Positions 43,709-51,768 of a stretch of 64,000 nt of DNA are shown here, piece by piece (position 1 is the stretch's first letter; each line of letters starts with the position of its first letter). A program made the position numbers and the translations under genes. The DNA is from Actinomadura cremea (GTDB taxonomy: Bacteria > Actinomycetota > Actinomycetes > Streptosporangiales > Streptosporangiaceae), in contig NZ_BMRF01000001.1 in assembly GCF_014648495.1 (NCBI RefSeq), positions 434,001 to 498,000 of the forward strand. The letters run 5' to 3'. The notes beneath the pieces were generated by a model that searched no databases, was not told the origin of the DNA, and worked only from the letters and a program-made list of their open reading frames with translations.

Positions 43709-44538
43709 GGCATTCCTTGGGGAGCCGGTATGGCGAGTCAACCTTGCGGGATGCCGTCATTGGCCGGATGACCGGAGTCTACGCGCGTCGCGGTGATCTC
43801 CCGGTGGAACGAGGCGCCTCGCCACCGGGAACGGCGTCTCCGGTGGCGTAGGCCGGCGGTACCGAGGGCACTTCGTGCGCGGGACGCCATGCCGGCGCCG
43901 TCCTCGGCGATCACGACCCGGCCCTTGACGGACCGAGAACGGGGCCTTCGAATGGGCCCGTCACAGCGCTCGGCTCGCGCGTGACCCGCGTGGTCATCGG
44001 TCGCGGTGATGTCCCTTTTGCGGATCGGCTGTTTCCCTCCTGACGCGGGTGGGATTGGCTTGGGGACGAACGAGCAGCCCCGTTTCCCGCGCTCCTGCGG
44101 ACATACGGGGCTCCTGCCTCGACCGGTCCGGAAAGACCGTTACCTGGCAGCCATCGTTCAAGGCTCGTCTAGGAGTCCGGCCATTGAAATCACACCTGGA
44201 CCGTTCTCGTCCTCGTGGCCAGAGTGATCGCCGACGCCCTTGTCCCCGGCAGGGACGCCCAAGGTCCGATCGTCACCGCCCTGATCGGCGCCGCCGAGCA
44301 CTCCCGGGCGGTTTCCCGGCCGTCCAACGTCGATGGCGTCCAGGGATTCTTCGACCTCTCCGCCTGGATCACCGCCGTCCCGCGGGCTCTGGCCATCGTT
44401 CGGGCGACCGGGCAGCCGCGGGTGGCACGATCGCGCGGGCGAGGCAGTGCATGGGGGCGGCGGTGGACCATGTCGGCCCCGGCCCCGGTTCAGTGACGGT
44501 CCGGCGGCCGGGGCACGGCATGACGGGAGTGGGACATC
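43709..44538. promoter_or_regulatory. 830-bp region without a convincing gene
   Basis: The left part holds the shared leader element at 43722-43769. A GTTT-N16-GGGATT pattern at about 44028-44053 resembles sigma-B-type promoters of actinomycetes. A 93-codon ORF at 44215-44496 has partly coding-like sequence but no ribosome binding site. Nothing else is seen before the kinase gene. Confidence 0.35.
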
Positions 44539-45363
44539 ATGGAGCCGCTGCGACCGGGCGATCCTCCGCGGCTCGGAGGTTTCCGAATTCTCGGACGGTT
44601 GGGCGAGGGCGGCCAGGGCGTGGTCTATCTCGGCGAGAGCGGCGGCGGGGAGCCGGTCGCCGTCAAGGTGATGCACCGCGGCGATGACGAGCGGGCCCGG
44701 ACGAGGTTCGCCCTCGAGGCGTCCACGGCACAGCGCGTGGCGAGCTTCTGCACCGCCGCCGTGCTGGCCGCCGACGTGGACGGTGAGCGTCCCTTCATCG
44801 TGTGCGAGTACATCGACGGACCCTCGCTGCGGGACCTGGTCCGCCGGCATGGACCGCGCCGCGGTGGCGAGCTGGACGGGCTGGCGCTGGGCGCGGTCAC
44901 CGCCCTGGCCGGCATTCATCACGCCGGCATCGTGCACCGCGACTTCAAGCCGGCCAACGTCCTGATCGGCCCGGACGGGCCCCGGGTGATCGACTTCGGG
45001 ATCGCGCGGGCGTTGGAGGCGAGCACGAGCCTCACCAGCCAGGTGATCGGTACGCCCTCCTACATGGCCCCCGAACAGTTCTTCGGCGAACGCCCCGGAC
45101 CCGCGACCGACATGTTCGCCTGGGCCGGCACGATGGCCTACGCGGCGAACGGATCGCCCGCCTTCGGCGATGACACGATCCCGGCCGTGATGCAGCGAAT
45201 CCTCAACGAGGATCCCGCACTCGGCCGGCTGTCGGGACGGCTGCGCGCTGTGGCCGCCGCGTGCCTGGCCAAGGATCCGGCCCGGCGTCCCGATGCCGGC
45301 CAGGTGATGTGCGACCTGCCTTCGGCCGGTGCCGATGCGCGGCACGCGTTCACGCCCGGATGA
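44539..45363 (+). CDS. Soluble Hanks-type Ser/Thr protein kinase
   Basis: This 274-residue protein is little more than a kinase domain. It has the glycine loop LGEGGQGVVYLG, VAVKVM, catalytic loop HRDFKPANVL, DFGIA and GTPSYMAPEQ. No transmembrane helix or PASTA/sensor domain follows, unlike most actinomycete kinases, and the C-terminal lobe ends soon after. It would act in the cytosol. Being near STAS and PP2C genes, it may phosphorylate components of the sigma-factor switch. The direct targets are unknown. Confidence 0.88.
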   Translation: MEPLRPGDPPRLGGFRILGRLGEGGQGVVYLGESGGGEPVAVKVMHRGDDERARTRFALEASTAQRVASFCTAAVLAADVDGERPFIVCEYIDGPSLRDLVRRHGPRRGGELDGLALGAVTALAGIHHAGIVHRDFKPANVLIGPDGPRVIDFGIARALEASTSLTSQVIGTPSYMAPEQFFGERPGPATDMFAWAGTMAYAANGSPAFGDDTIPAVMQRILNEDPALGRLSGRLRAVAAACLAKDPARRPDAGQVMCDLPSAGADARHAFTPG

Positions 45364-45427
45364 GGCCCGTCGGCGATCCCCGCCGTCGAGCGTCCCGCTC
45401 CGGAGCCCAGGGCCGGTGGTCCGGGAG

Positions 45428-46351
45428 TCAGCCGGCCTGCCGGTCCGCGGAGATCAGCCAGCCGAGCCGTTCGGACATGTTGCGGGCGCAGGCGACGACC
45501 GAGCGCACATGGGCGGAATCGTCGGCCGCGCGCCACAGAATCGACCATGGATAGAACGAGGCCGGTTCGGCGAGCGGCCGCCAGATCGTCCCCGGTAGCG
45601 CGGAGATGCAGGAAGAGGGCACGCAGTACAGGCAGCGGCCCTGGGCGACCAGAGCGGACGCGGCGCGGATGCTGTCGACGGTGCCCTCGTACACCCTCGG
45701 GGTGAAGCCGGCGGCCCGGCACATCTCGATCGTGAACTGGTTGAACTCCGGGGCCTTCACCTCCTCGGCCAGCAGCAGCGGTTCACGGGCGAGTGACTCG
45801 ACCGGCACCGCGTCCAGGTCGGCGAACCGGTGCCCGCGGGGGAACAGGACTCCGAGGCGGTCCCGGCGGAACACGTGTGAGGCGACCCCGCTCGGTGCCA
45901 GCGCGGCGCGGCCGATGCCCACATCGAGGCGACCGTCCACCAGCTGCTGATACTGCTCGGGGACACCGACCTCCACCTGGTGGATCACCAGGTCCGGATA
46001 GAGCGCCTGCGCCTCGTGAAGGATCTGCGGCATCGAGTCGTAACTGGCGTCGATGATCCCCACCCGCAACGCCGGCGAGTTGCCCTGCGCGGTCCGGGCC
46101 ACCCGGGCGGCGCGCTCCACGTGAGCGAGGATCCGGCGCGCCTCCACCAGGAATGCCGCCCCCGCCGGGGTCAGGGCGACGTAGTGCGTGGTGCGATCCA
46201 GCAGACGCACCCCCAGCTCCCGCTCCAGCCGCTGCACCTGCTGGCTCAGCGCCGACTGCACGATGTGCTCGCGAGTCGCCGCGCGACCGAAGTTGAGCTC
46301 CTCGGAAACGGCCACGAAATAGCGGAGCTGGCGCAGTTCCACGTCTCCCAC
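45428..46351 (-). CDS. LysR-family transcriptional regulator
   Basis: This 307-residue LTTR has the N-terminal winged helix (LRQLRYFVAVSEELNFGRAA, then SALSQQVQRLERELGVRLLDRTT) and a periplasmic-binding-protein-like effector domain with VGIIDASYDSMPQILHEA and GVLFPRGHRFA. No divergently transcribed catabolic gene is next to it, so its target cannot be guessed from context; its downstream neighbour is the kinase gene on the opposite strand. Single gene. Confidence 0.88.
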   Translation of the reverse strand: MGDVELRQLRYFVAVSEELNFGRAATREHIVQSALSQQVQRLERELGVRLLDRTTHYVALTPAGAAFLVEARRILAHVERAARVARTAQGNSPALRVGIIDASYDSMPQILHEAQALYPDLVIHQVEVGVPEQYQQLVDGRLDVGIGRAALAPSGVASHVFRRDRLGVLFPRGHRFADLDAVPVESLAREPLLLAEEVKAPEFNQFTIEMCRAAGFTPRVYEGTVDSIRAASALVAQGRCLYCVPSSCISALPGTIWRPLAEPASFYPWSILWRAADDSAHVRSVVACARNMSERLGWLISADRQAG

Positions 46352-46406
46352 CTTCTGAGCTGGAACAGCGAGACCTGCTTGCAGAGCCTACATCGCGGCG
46401 TACGTC

Positions 46407-46703
46407 TCAGAGAGGTTCGGCGACCCAGCGCCAAACGCCGCCCTTTTCCCGTGCGCGGACGAGTTGCGCGCCGCTGGAGTCGGCGAGCTGGGCGACCGTC
46501 CGGATCAGCCGACGGTGGAAGTCATCGGACGGGCGAGCGCCGGACGGGCCTTCCAGAAGCGTCACGCTGACCTTCGCCTCGTCGCGGAGCTGTGCGGTCA
46601 ACCGTCCCGTGTCATCCAGCCGGAGCATCACGATCGCATCGGCCCGGATCATGTCGTGGCCGCCGTCGGCCTCGATCCAGACCTCGGGCACCGTACCGCT
46701 CAT
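46407..46703 (-). CDS. Hypothetical 98-residue protein, paralogue of 60239-60538
   Basis: ATG 46703 is best placed for the GGAG box (9 nt); ATGs at 46709 and 46712 are too close. The product has VPEVWIEADGGHDMIRADAI, then LTAQLRDEAKVSVTLLEG and ADSSGAQLVRA. The gene at 60239-60538 encodes a clear paralogue over its whole length. No domain name is known to me. Two dispersed copies in a stress-regulator region suggest a conserved accessory role. Confidence 0.65.
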   Translation of the reverse strand: MSGTVPEVWIEADGGHDMIRADAIVMLRLDDTGRLTAQLRDEAKVSVTLLEGPSGARPSDDFHRRLIRTVAQLADSSGAQLVRAREKGGVWRWVAEPL

Positions 46704-47108
46704 GAGCATCATCTCCTCGTTACCGACGTTCCCCAGAGTCACAACAATCAACATGGAGGGGCGACATGGCGTCCGCCGAAATCGCGGCGTGCGCCCGCGC
46801 GACGCGAGCCATGACCACCACCGAGGGCTATCGCCCCGGCTGATGATTCTTGCCAAGGTTGCCCGGTTCTACAGGCTCAACATCGAGTTCAACCAGGAAT
46901 ATGGGGTACCCCCATACTCAAGTTCGGCCGGTCACTTCAGGCCGGTCCCGCGCCCCGCATATCACCTCTCCTTGAAACGGAAAATATGACCATGATCGTG
47001 TTAGCGGGTAAGATCACAAGCAGCCGCACAATAGACCGGGACGATGGCAGGAGAGCCACGCGAGGAAGCGACCATGCGGTGCCGTCCTGCGATAGGGAAG
47101 TCCCCGCC
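46704..47108. promoter_or_regulatory. 405-bp divergent spacer with a near-perfect palindrome
   Basis: Between the divergent genes lies TATGGGG-TA-CCCCCATA at 46900-46916, an almost perfect inverted repeat in an A/T-richer stretch. Two small ORFs (46766-46843 and 46843-46989) precede it. The palindrome could be an operator for either flanking gene. Confidence 0.4.
46766..46989 (+). CDS. Two overlapping small ORFs (25 and 48 aa), uncertain
   Basis: ATG 46766 has a strong GGAGGGG 5 nt upstream and encodes 25 residues ending at 46843. The next ATG shares bases with the stop (TGATG) and encodes 48 residues to 46989, including KVARFYRLNIEFNQEYG. The good ribosome binding site and coupling suggest translation, perhaps as a leader. 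Nothing is recognised. Coordinates cover both. Confidence 0.3.
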
Positions 47109-47399
47109 ATGGCCTCGGGTGTGCCATATCACCCGAACGGATCGGCACCACGCTGCGACCACGTGGACGGCCTGGTACCCGTCACACCGCGATCGCGTGC
47201 CTGCACGGCTTGTGCGATGCGAGGCGACGGGTGGACGGCCCTCCGGATCTGCCTGTCCTGCGGCTGGGTCGCCTGCTCCGACGACTCGCCCAACCGGCAC
47301 GCCCGAGCGCACTACCAGGAGACCGACCATCCGCTCGCCGCCGCAATGGAAGCAGGATCCGACTGGCGGTGGTGCTACGTCCACGAACGCCTGGTCTGA
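47109..47399 (+). CDS. UBP-type zinc-finger protein
   Basis: ATG 47109 (GGGAAG upstream) gives 96 residues with the ZnF-UBP pattern. CDH near the start is followed by CTACAMRGDGW, RICLSCGWVACSDD, RHARAHYQETDHPL and a final WCYVHE. The Cys and His spacing fits two or three zinc sites. In bacteria such proteins occur singly; in eukaryotes the fold binds free ubiquitin C-termini, but no ubiquitin system is seen here. Ligand unknown. Confidence 0.8.
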   Translation: MASGVPYHPNGSAPRCDHVDGLVPVTPRSRACTACAMRGDGWTALRICLSCGWVACSDDSPNRHARAHYQETDHPLAAAMEAGSDWRWCYVHERLV

Positions 47400-47640
47400 C
47401 GCCCCCGGCCGCTCACCCCTACGTGCGGCCGGTAGCACCCGTCCGGCCATCTCCCGAAGAGAAATGGCATTCGAGAATCGACTGTTTCCCACGCCGCCCG
47501 GACGAGGTTGAATGAGTTATGAAACGAGCATACCGGGCCGGTGGCCGCACATTCTGCGGCACAGGGAAACCGCTGCTTCGATCGGTTCGGCAGACCGGTC
47601 CCGTAGTTCCCGAAACCATGGCTCGTCCAGGAGGCCGCTC

Positions 47641-47709
47641 ATGGGCGTCATCGCCTGCGTCATCATCATTCACTCGAGTGCCCCGAAAGGCGGCGCGCGA
47701 TGCCGGTAG
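47641..47709 (+). CDS. Possible 22-aa upstream ORF coupled to DUF6458 gene
   Basis: ATG 47641 follows AGGAGG by 7 nt, one of the strongest ribosome binding sites in the region. It encodes MGVIACVIIIHSS and a basic tail, 22 residues in total. Its end overlaps the start of the next gene at 47700. It may be a leader peptide that couples translation, or a tiny membrane peptide. Confidence 0.4.
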   Translation: MGVIACVIIIHSSAPKGGARCR

Positions 47710-47963
47710 CCGGCGGCATCACCCTTCTGACGACCGGGGCCATTCTCGTTTTCGCCGTCACCGGCTCCGTGCGCGGCATCGATCTGCACGCGGTGGGCGC
47801 CATCTTGATGGCCGCCGGCGCGGTCCTGCTGCTCCTGACTCCGCTTGTCACGCGCCGCAGGCAGAGCCCGGATCGGTGGTCCGCCCGCAGCCGCCAGGAC
47901 GTCCTGGACGAAGCAGCCGACGGGCCGGGACGGCGAGGAGCGCCCGATGGCCGTGAAAGCTGA
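47700..47963 (+). CDS. DUF6458-type small membrane protein
   Basis: This 87-residue protein has two hydrophobic helices separated by GIDLHAVG: GITLLTTGAILVFAV and VGAILMAAGAVLLLLTPLV. It ends in a charged Arg/Asp/Glu-rich tail. This matches the DUF6458 pattern of actinobacterial small membrane proteins. It overlaps the 22-aa ORF upstream and the frameshifted small ORF downstream (start 47947), making a run of tiny coupled membrane-protein genes. Role unknown. Confidence 0.65.
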   Translation: MPVAGGITLLTTGAILVFAVTGSVRGIDLHAVGAILMAAGAVLLLLTPLVTRRRQSPDRWSARSRQDVLDEAADGPGRRGAPDGRES

Positions 47964-48079
47964 GTACCCGCGGCCGATGAAGGGGCCCGCCGGCGGCTCG
48001 GCCTTCGCGCCGGCCTCGTCGGCCCTCGTCGGCCCTCGTCGGCGCGCTCATCACGGTGGTCGCCATCGTCACTTCCTGA
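47947..48079 (+). pseudogene. Small membrane protein frameshifted by a 10-bp tandem repeat
   Basis: ATG 47947 has GGAG 7 nt upstream and lies inside the end of the preceding gene. It reads MAVKAEYPRPMKGPAGGSAF, then APASSALVG, and then loses frame within a perfect 3 x 10-bp repeat. With one unit removed the ORF would continue ALITVVAIVTS and stop at 48079, giving a typical 40-residue one-TM protein. As sequenced the frame runs on to 48204, across the STAS gene on the other strand. Confidence 0.55.
48014..48043. repeat. Perfect tandem repeat, 3 x CCTCGTCGGC
   Basis: Three identical 10-bp units at 48014-48023, 48024-48033 and 48034-48043 lie within the coding part of the small membrane-protein ORF. 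Because 10 is not a multiple of 3, gain or loss of a unit switches the reading frame. Confidence 0.9.
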
Positions 48080-48136
48080 CGCCCGGCCGGGCGCGGGTCC
48101 GGCCGCACGGCCTCTCTCGCGCCCAGCGCATCGCGG

Positions 48137-48523
48137 TCACGCCGCGAGTTCGGCGGGAACGTCTCGGGGAGGGTGGACGGGGAGGGCGTGGTCGAACCCG
48201 GTGACGCGGAGCAGCGCGGCGACCTGCGGGCCCGGATCGGCCAGGCGCAGGCTGACGCCGAGTCCGGCGGCGCGGCGCCGGGCACCGATCAGCACGGCGA
48301 GTCCGGCGGGATCGGCGGACGTCACCTCGCTCAGGTCGAGGATCAGTAGGCGGCCGCTGTACCGCAACGTGACGATCAGGTGCTCGCGCAGCGCCGGCGC
48401 CGCGGCACGGTCCAGGGCACCGGACAACGCGACGATGGTGTGAGCGGGACGCCGGTGGGCCGGCATTCCCACTTCGTCAGGGACTCGCACGAGGCCCGCT
48501 GCGGCGGGAACGGGGGCGGTCAT
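48137..48523 (-). CDS. STAS-domain anti-anti-sigma-like protein
   Basis: This 128-residue STAS protein has ALSGALDRAAAPALREHL and LLILDLSEVTSADPAGLAVLIGARRRA, the usual strand-loop-helix with the switch region SADPAG. The Ser/Ala arrangement near the helix start means a phosphorylatable Ser is possible one or two positions from the canonical place. It may be controlled by the kinase and PP2C proteins encoded nearby. ATG 48523. It is not adjacent to an anti-sigma kinase gene. Confidence 0.8.
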   Translation of the reverse strand: MTAPVPAAAGLVRVPDEVGMPAHRRPAHTIVALSGALDRAAAPALREHLIVTLRYSGRLLILDLSEVTSADPAGLAVLIGARRRAAGLGVSLRLADPGPQVAALLRVTGFDHALPVHPPRDVPAELAA

Positions 48524-48602
48524 GGCGATCTCCGATCGCAGATGGGCGGAAGCCGCGGTGCCCGGACGCCGGATGACGGGGCGGCCGGGCACAGGGGCCG
48601 GA

Positions 48603-49181
48603 TCAACGTGTCGCGGATTCTTCTCGCAGTCGGCCGCCCTCGGCTTCCCAGGCGTTCTCCGAGTCGTTCCGGGTGCCGCTCCGCCGCGTCCGGACGGGCG
48701 ACGAGGCGAGGACGGCCAGCAGGTCGGGCGTGCGCATGTCGTTGTTCGGGTGGGACGCCAGCTCCATCGACGCCTCGGCCTCGGCCTGCGACGCCGAGGC
48801 CGGGACGGTGAACAGGTCGACGCTTCGGCCGTCGGCGTGGATCGCCGTGAGCAGCCCGGCGGGCAGGGAGTCGAACCAGCTCAGCCGCACCACCCGGGAA
48901 TCGGCGGGGCCGTCGATCCGCAGCCTTCGCGGACGAGCGTCCCAGTCGTCCACCCGTAGCAGGACGTGGGTGATGGGGCGGTGGTCATCGATGGGACCGT
49001 GGTCCTGCAAGGCCAGGACCAGCCCCGGCAGCTCCGCGACGGGGTCGGCCGAGCGGGGCCACCAGGCGCCGTCCAGCGCCGTCCGCGCCGAGCGGAGAGA
49101 AGCCGCGGGGCGCAACCGGAGCCGCGGTGTCGAGGGTGGTGACAGGCTGATCGTCGTACGGCGTTCGGTGGTGGTCCGCAT
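48603..49181 (-). CDS. DUF5994 family protein
   Basis: This 192-residue protein has ALDGAWWPRSADPVAELPGLV at about 36-56 and VVRLSWFDSLPAGLLTAIHADGR, which are typical of DUF5994 proteins. Those occur in actinomycete stress regions, often next to STAS genes. The C-terminal 40 residues are Arg/Glu-rich and probably disordered. ATG 49181 has AGGAAGG upstream. Biochemical role unknown. Confidence 0.7.
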   Translation of the reverse strand: MRTTTERRTTISLSPPSTPRLRLRPAASLRSARTALDGAWWPRSADPVAELPGLVLALQDHGPIDDHRPITHVLLRVDDWDARPRRLRIDGPADSRVVRLSWFDSLPAGLLTAIHADGRSVDLFTVPASASQAEAEASMELASHPNNDMRTPDLLAVLASSPVRTRRSGTRNDSENAWEAEGGRLREESATR

Positions 49182-49228
49182 GGTCGGCGCCTTCCTGGGA
49201 TTCTCGATTGGAACGGTGGGCCGGTTCC

Positions 49229-49594
49229 TCATCGGAGGCGCTTGCGGGCCAGCGGGCGCATTTGGGTGAGGCGGGCGGCGCCCAGGATGAGCGTGACCAC
49301 GATTCCGGCGCCCATCGCGGCCAGAAGCGCCAACGCCAGCGGCAGGGTGCCGCTCATACCGGCGAACGAAATCCGTACGTCACCGGTATTGCTCACCACG
49401 ACCATCATGAAGAGGGTCGAGATGATCGCGACGGCCCACAGCCCCGGCCACGCCACGCTGGTACGGGCCACCGTCACCGCTTGGGACGCGGGCAGAATCT
49501 CGCGTTGACCAGGGGATGTGGGACTGTGCTGGAAGACCGGACGGGGCGTCGGGACGGGGCGTCCGTTGGCACGAGGCTTGTGCAGGGTCGGCAT
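49229..49594 (-). CDS. LapA (DUF1049)-type membrane protein
   Basis: This 121-residue protein has a Pro/Arg-rich N-terminus, two hydrophobic helices (GLWAVAIISTLFMMVVVSN and LPLALALLAAMGAGIVVTLIL) separated by a short loop TGDVRISFAG, and a basic end. The N-x-x-x-V-x-F/I loop between helices is the LapA/DUF1049 pattern. It could help shape the envelope. The leader element at 49614-49664 is shared with the two-TM protein gene at 43445-43708. Confidence 0.65.
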   Translation of the reverse strand: MPTLHKPRANGRPVPTPRPVFQHSPTSPGQREILPASQAVTVARTSVAWPGLWAVAIISTLFMMVVVSNTGDVRISFAGMSGTLPLALALLAAMGAGIVVTLILGAARLTQMRPLARKRLR

Positions 49595-50214
49595 GACTTC
49601 CCCTCTCGGGGACGAGCCGGTGTGGCAAATCAACCTCAGAACGAGAATGTCGCCGTTGCCGGATAATTTCACTCTACCCGCCTATTCATCGATATTCACA
49701 AATTCGGAAATTATTTCTGGGAATGCGCGCCGGAGTTCGAGTTCGGGGCGTATTGCTCTCCGGCCGGCGGTGATCGGCGCACGTGATGACCTCTGCGTGG
49801 ATCGCCTGTGTCCGTCGCCGGGCCGTCCGGCTTGAGTGGAGACCGGCTGGCCACTGCGGGGGCCTCGCCGGCCGATCCGGGGTCGCCCGCTCCTCCCCGA
49901 GCCGGGCGGCCCCGGGCCGCGGCCCACCCGTCGCGGAGGAGGCCGTTCCGCAGCGTCGACGAACCTTAGGTGAGCCCATGACCGTCGCAGGCCGATCCTC
50001 GAGATGCCGCCCCCCGCCCGCCGCCTCGCACCGAGGCGTCCACGAACAGCAGCACATCGCCCGCCCGGACGCCGTCCCTCGCGGTTCGCCGGCAGTCGTG
50101 TCCGTCGGCCTGCCCGCGCCCACACCGCAGACCGTCCAGCAGGCACGGGACTACCTGACCCCGCGCCACGCGACCGGGGTGGACGGCTTTCTCTGGGAGA
50201 GCAGGAGACGGCCG
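49595..50214. promoter_or_regulatory. 620-bp divergent region with shared leader element
   Basis: Bases 49614-49664 match 43722-43769 in order: GAGCCGGT[AG]TGGC[AG]A[AG]TCAACCT, about 16 variable bases, then CGT[CT][AG]TTG[GC]CCGGAT with small gaps. In both places it precedes a minus-strand small membrane-protein gene by 14-20 bases. The remainder, to 50214, has no convincing gene. Confidence 0.5.
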
Positions 50215-50628
50215 ATGCCCGACCGCGACGCCATCGACGCGGTCATCACCGCCGGCGACCGAGCCCGGCGCGGGAGCGGCGACGGCCCCGAGCCGGTCGA
50301 GGTCGCCGCGGCCCTGCTGGTGCTGCGCGCGGTCCATCTTCTTCTGGACCAGACCGAGGCGCGCCTGCTCGACACCGCGCAAGACTCGGGCATGGGCTTC
50401 GAGCAGATCGCCGCCATCCTCGACCTCAGCGTCGAGGATGCCGAGGAACGCTACCGGCAGCTCAAACCCCGCTTGGACGAGCCCGCCGCCGTCCCGTCCC
50501 CGCCTCCCGGCCGCGCCTCCCCGCCGGACACGGTCGCCCACCGGCGGCGCGAACCGGCGAGGGAGCAGCCGACCTGGGACGAGCTGGACGACGACGACTG
50601 GGGACGTCGAACCGGCGATCGGCACTGA
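50215..50628 (+). CDS. Hypothetical protein with sigma-4/HTH-like segment
   Basis: ATG 50215 (GGAG 7 nt upstream) gives 137 residues. The middle part (residues about 30-80), with LRAVHLLLDQTEARLLDTAQDSGMGFEQIAAIL then DLSVEDAEERYRQLKPR, looks like a helix-turn-helix of sigma region-4 style. The rest is Pro/Glu/Asp-rich and ends WDELDDDDWG. It may be a small DNA-binding or adaptor protein. No family is recognised with confidence. Confidence 0.55.
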   Translation: MPDRDAIDAVITAGDRARRGSGDGPEPVEVAAALLVLRAVHLLLDQTEARLLDTAQDSGMGFEQIAAILDLSVEDAEERYRQLKPRLDEPAAVPSPPPGRASPPDTVAHRRREPAREQPTWDELDDDDWGRRTGDRH

Positions 50629-50709
50629 TGGCGTCCTTCCCGCCGAGGTGCGATGCACCCGATGCCCGACAGCGCCCTGCGGCGAGGCGGCGCCCGCTGG
50701 ATGACAGGG

Positions 50710-51768
50710 TCAGGCGGTGGTGTCCGGTAGGTGTTCTCGCACCGTGGCGTGGGCGCGGGCCAGCAGGGCGGTGGCGCGCGGGTAGTCGGTCACCTGCTCG
50801 GAGAGCAGGTCCAGAGCGGGCAGGAGGCTCCGGGCGGGGACGTTGCGGACGGTGAGGATGCCGATGGTCCACCTCATGAACGCCGTGAACAGGTCAGGGT
50901 CGTCCAGGTACAGGGCCGTGGCGAAGAAGTCGACGATGTGGGAGACGTCCTCGGCCGTCCGGTCCCGCTGCTCGTCGGTGTAGTCGGCCATCGCCGGGAA
51001 GCGCGACCGCAGGCCGGTCAGGACGTGCCGGATCAGCTCGGGTGCCGTCCGGGTGACGTGGGCGTAGGCCTGGTCGTCCAGGTGCGGGAGGTCGTCGATG
51101 ATCCGGTGGACGGGCGGTGGTTTGGGCAGCGAGCCCTCGGCCAGCCGGTCGGCGGCGGCGCGGGCGTCGGGGGCCCAGGCGTCCGCGCGCAGGAGGGCGG
51201 CGTAGCGGCCGTCGTGACCGAAGGCGGCGCCGCCGGCCAGGACCGGCGTGCCGGTCGCCTGGCAGGCGGTGATGGCCTGGTGCGCGGACGGCAGCCGGGT
51301 GGCGATCGAGGACGACAGCGCCACCGCGATCGAGGCGGCGCGGTGCAGGTGCGAGATCAGGTGCGGGGTCGGCACCTGGGCACCGAGGTAGTCGACCTGC
51401 CAGCCGCGGAGGCGCAGTACCTCGGCCACGAGCCGGGCCGGGAGGGCGTGCCACTCGCCGTCGATGCAGGCGACCGCGATGCGGCCGGGGCGGTCCGCGG
51501 TCCGTCGCCGGGCGGCCGGGTGGTGCGCGACCGCACCGATGACGCGTTCGTTGACGGCCGTGGCGCTGTGCTCCTGCGCCACGGTGATCCGGTTGGCCGC
51601 CCACTCGCTTCCCACCCGGGCCTGCAGTGGCGCGATGACGTCCAGGAGCACGTCCTCGGGGTCGGCTCCGTCGTCCAGCATCGCCGTCACGAGGTCGGTG
51701 GCGGCGTACTCGTCCCCGGTGGTGACGGCCTCCCAGAGCGGGTCGGCGGGAGACGGCGGGCGGGTCAC
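50710..51768 (-). CDS. Cobalamin (B12)-binding-domain-like protein
   Basis: This 352-residue protein has the modular shape of B12-dependent regulators: a helical cap (about 20-85), then a Rossmann-like domain with IAVACIDGEWHALPARLVAEVL, where E-W-H-A-L matches the E/D-x-H-x-x-G cobalamin His loop with Pro instead of Gly. ASIAVALSSS and PVLAGGAAFG follow, then a C-terminal helical domain. GTG 51768 overlaps the stop of the PP2C gene (GTGA), so the two proteins are made together. It could be a light- or B12-responsive modulator of the phosphatase. Confidence 0.7.
   Translation of the reverse strand: MTRPPSPADPLWEAVTTGDEYAATDLVTAMLDDGADPEDVLLDVIAPLQARVGSEWAANRITVAQEHSATAVNERVIGAVAHHPAARRRTADRPGRIAVACIDGEWHALPARLVAEVLRLRGWQVDYLGAQVPTPHLISHLHRAASIAVALSSSIATRLPSAHQAITACQATGTPVLAGGAAFGHDGRYAALLRADAWAPDARAAADRLAEGSLPKPPPVHRIIDDLPHLDDQAYAHVTRTAPELIRHVLTGLRSRFPAMADYTDEQRDRTAEDVSHIVDFFATALYLDDPDLFTAFMRWTIGILTVRNVPARSLLPALDLLSEQVTDYPRATALLARAHATVREHLPDTTA

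Noticed and set aside
44215-44496. 93-codon ORF upstream of the kinase
   Set aside because: Part of it reads plausibly (VTALIGAAEHSRAVSRPSN) but there is no ribosome binding site, the tail is nonsense-like and no family is recognised. It is noted only in the spacer entry.
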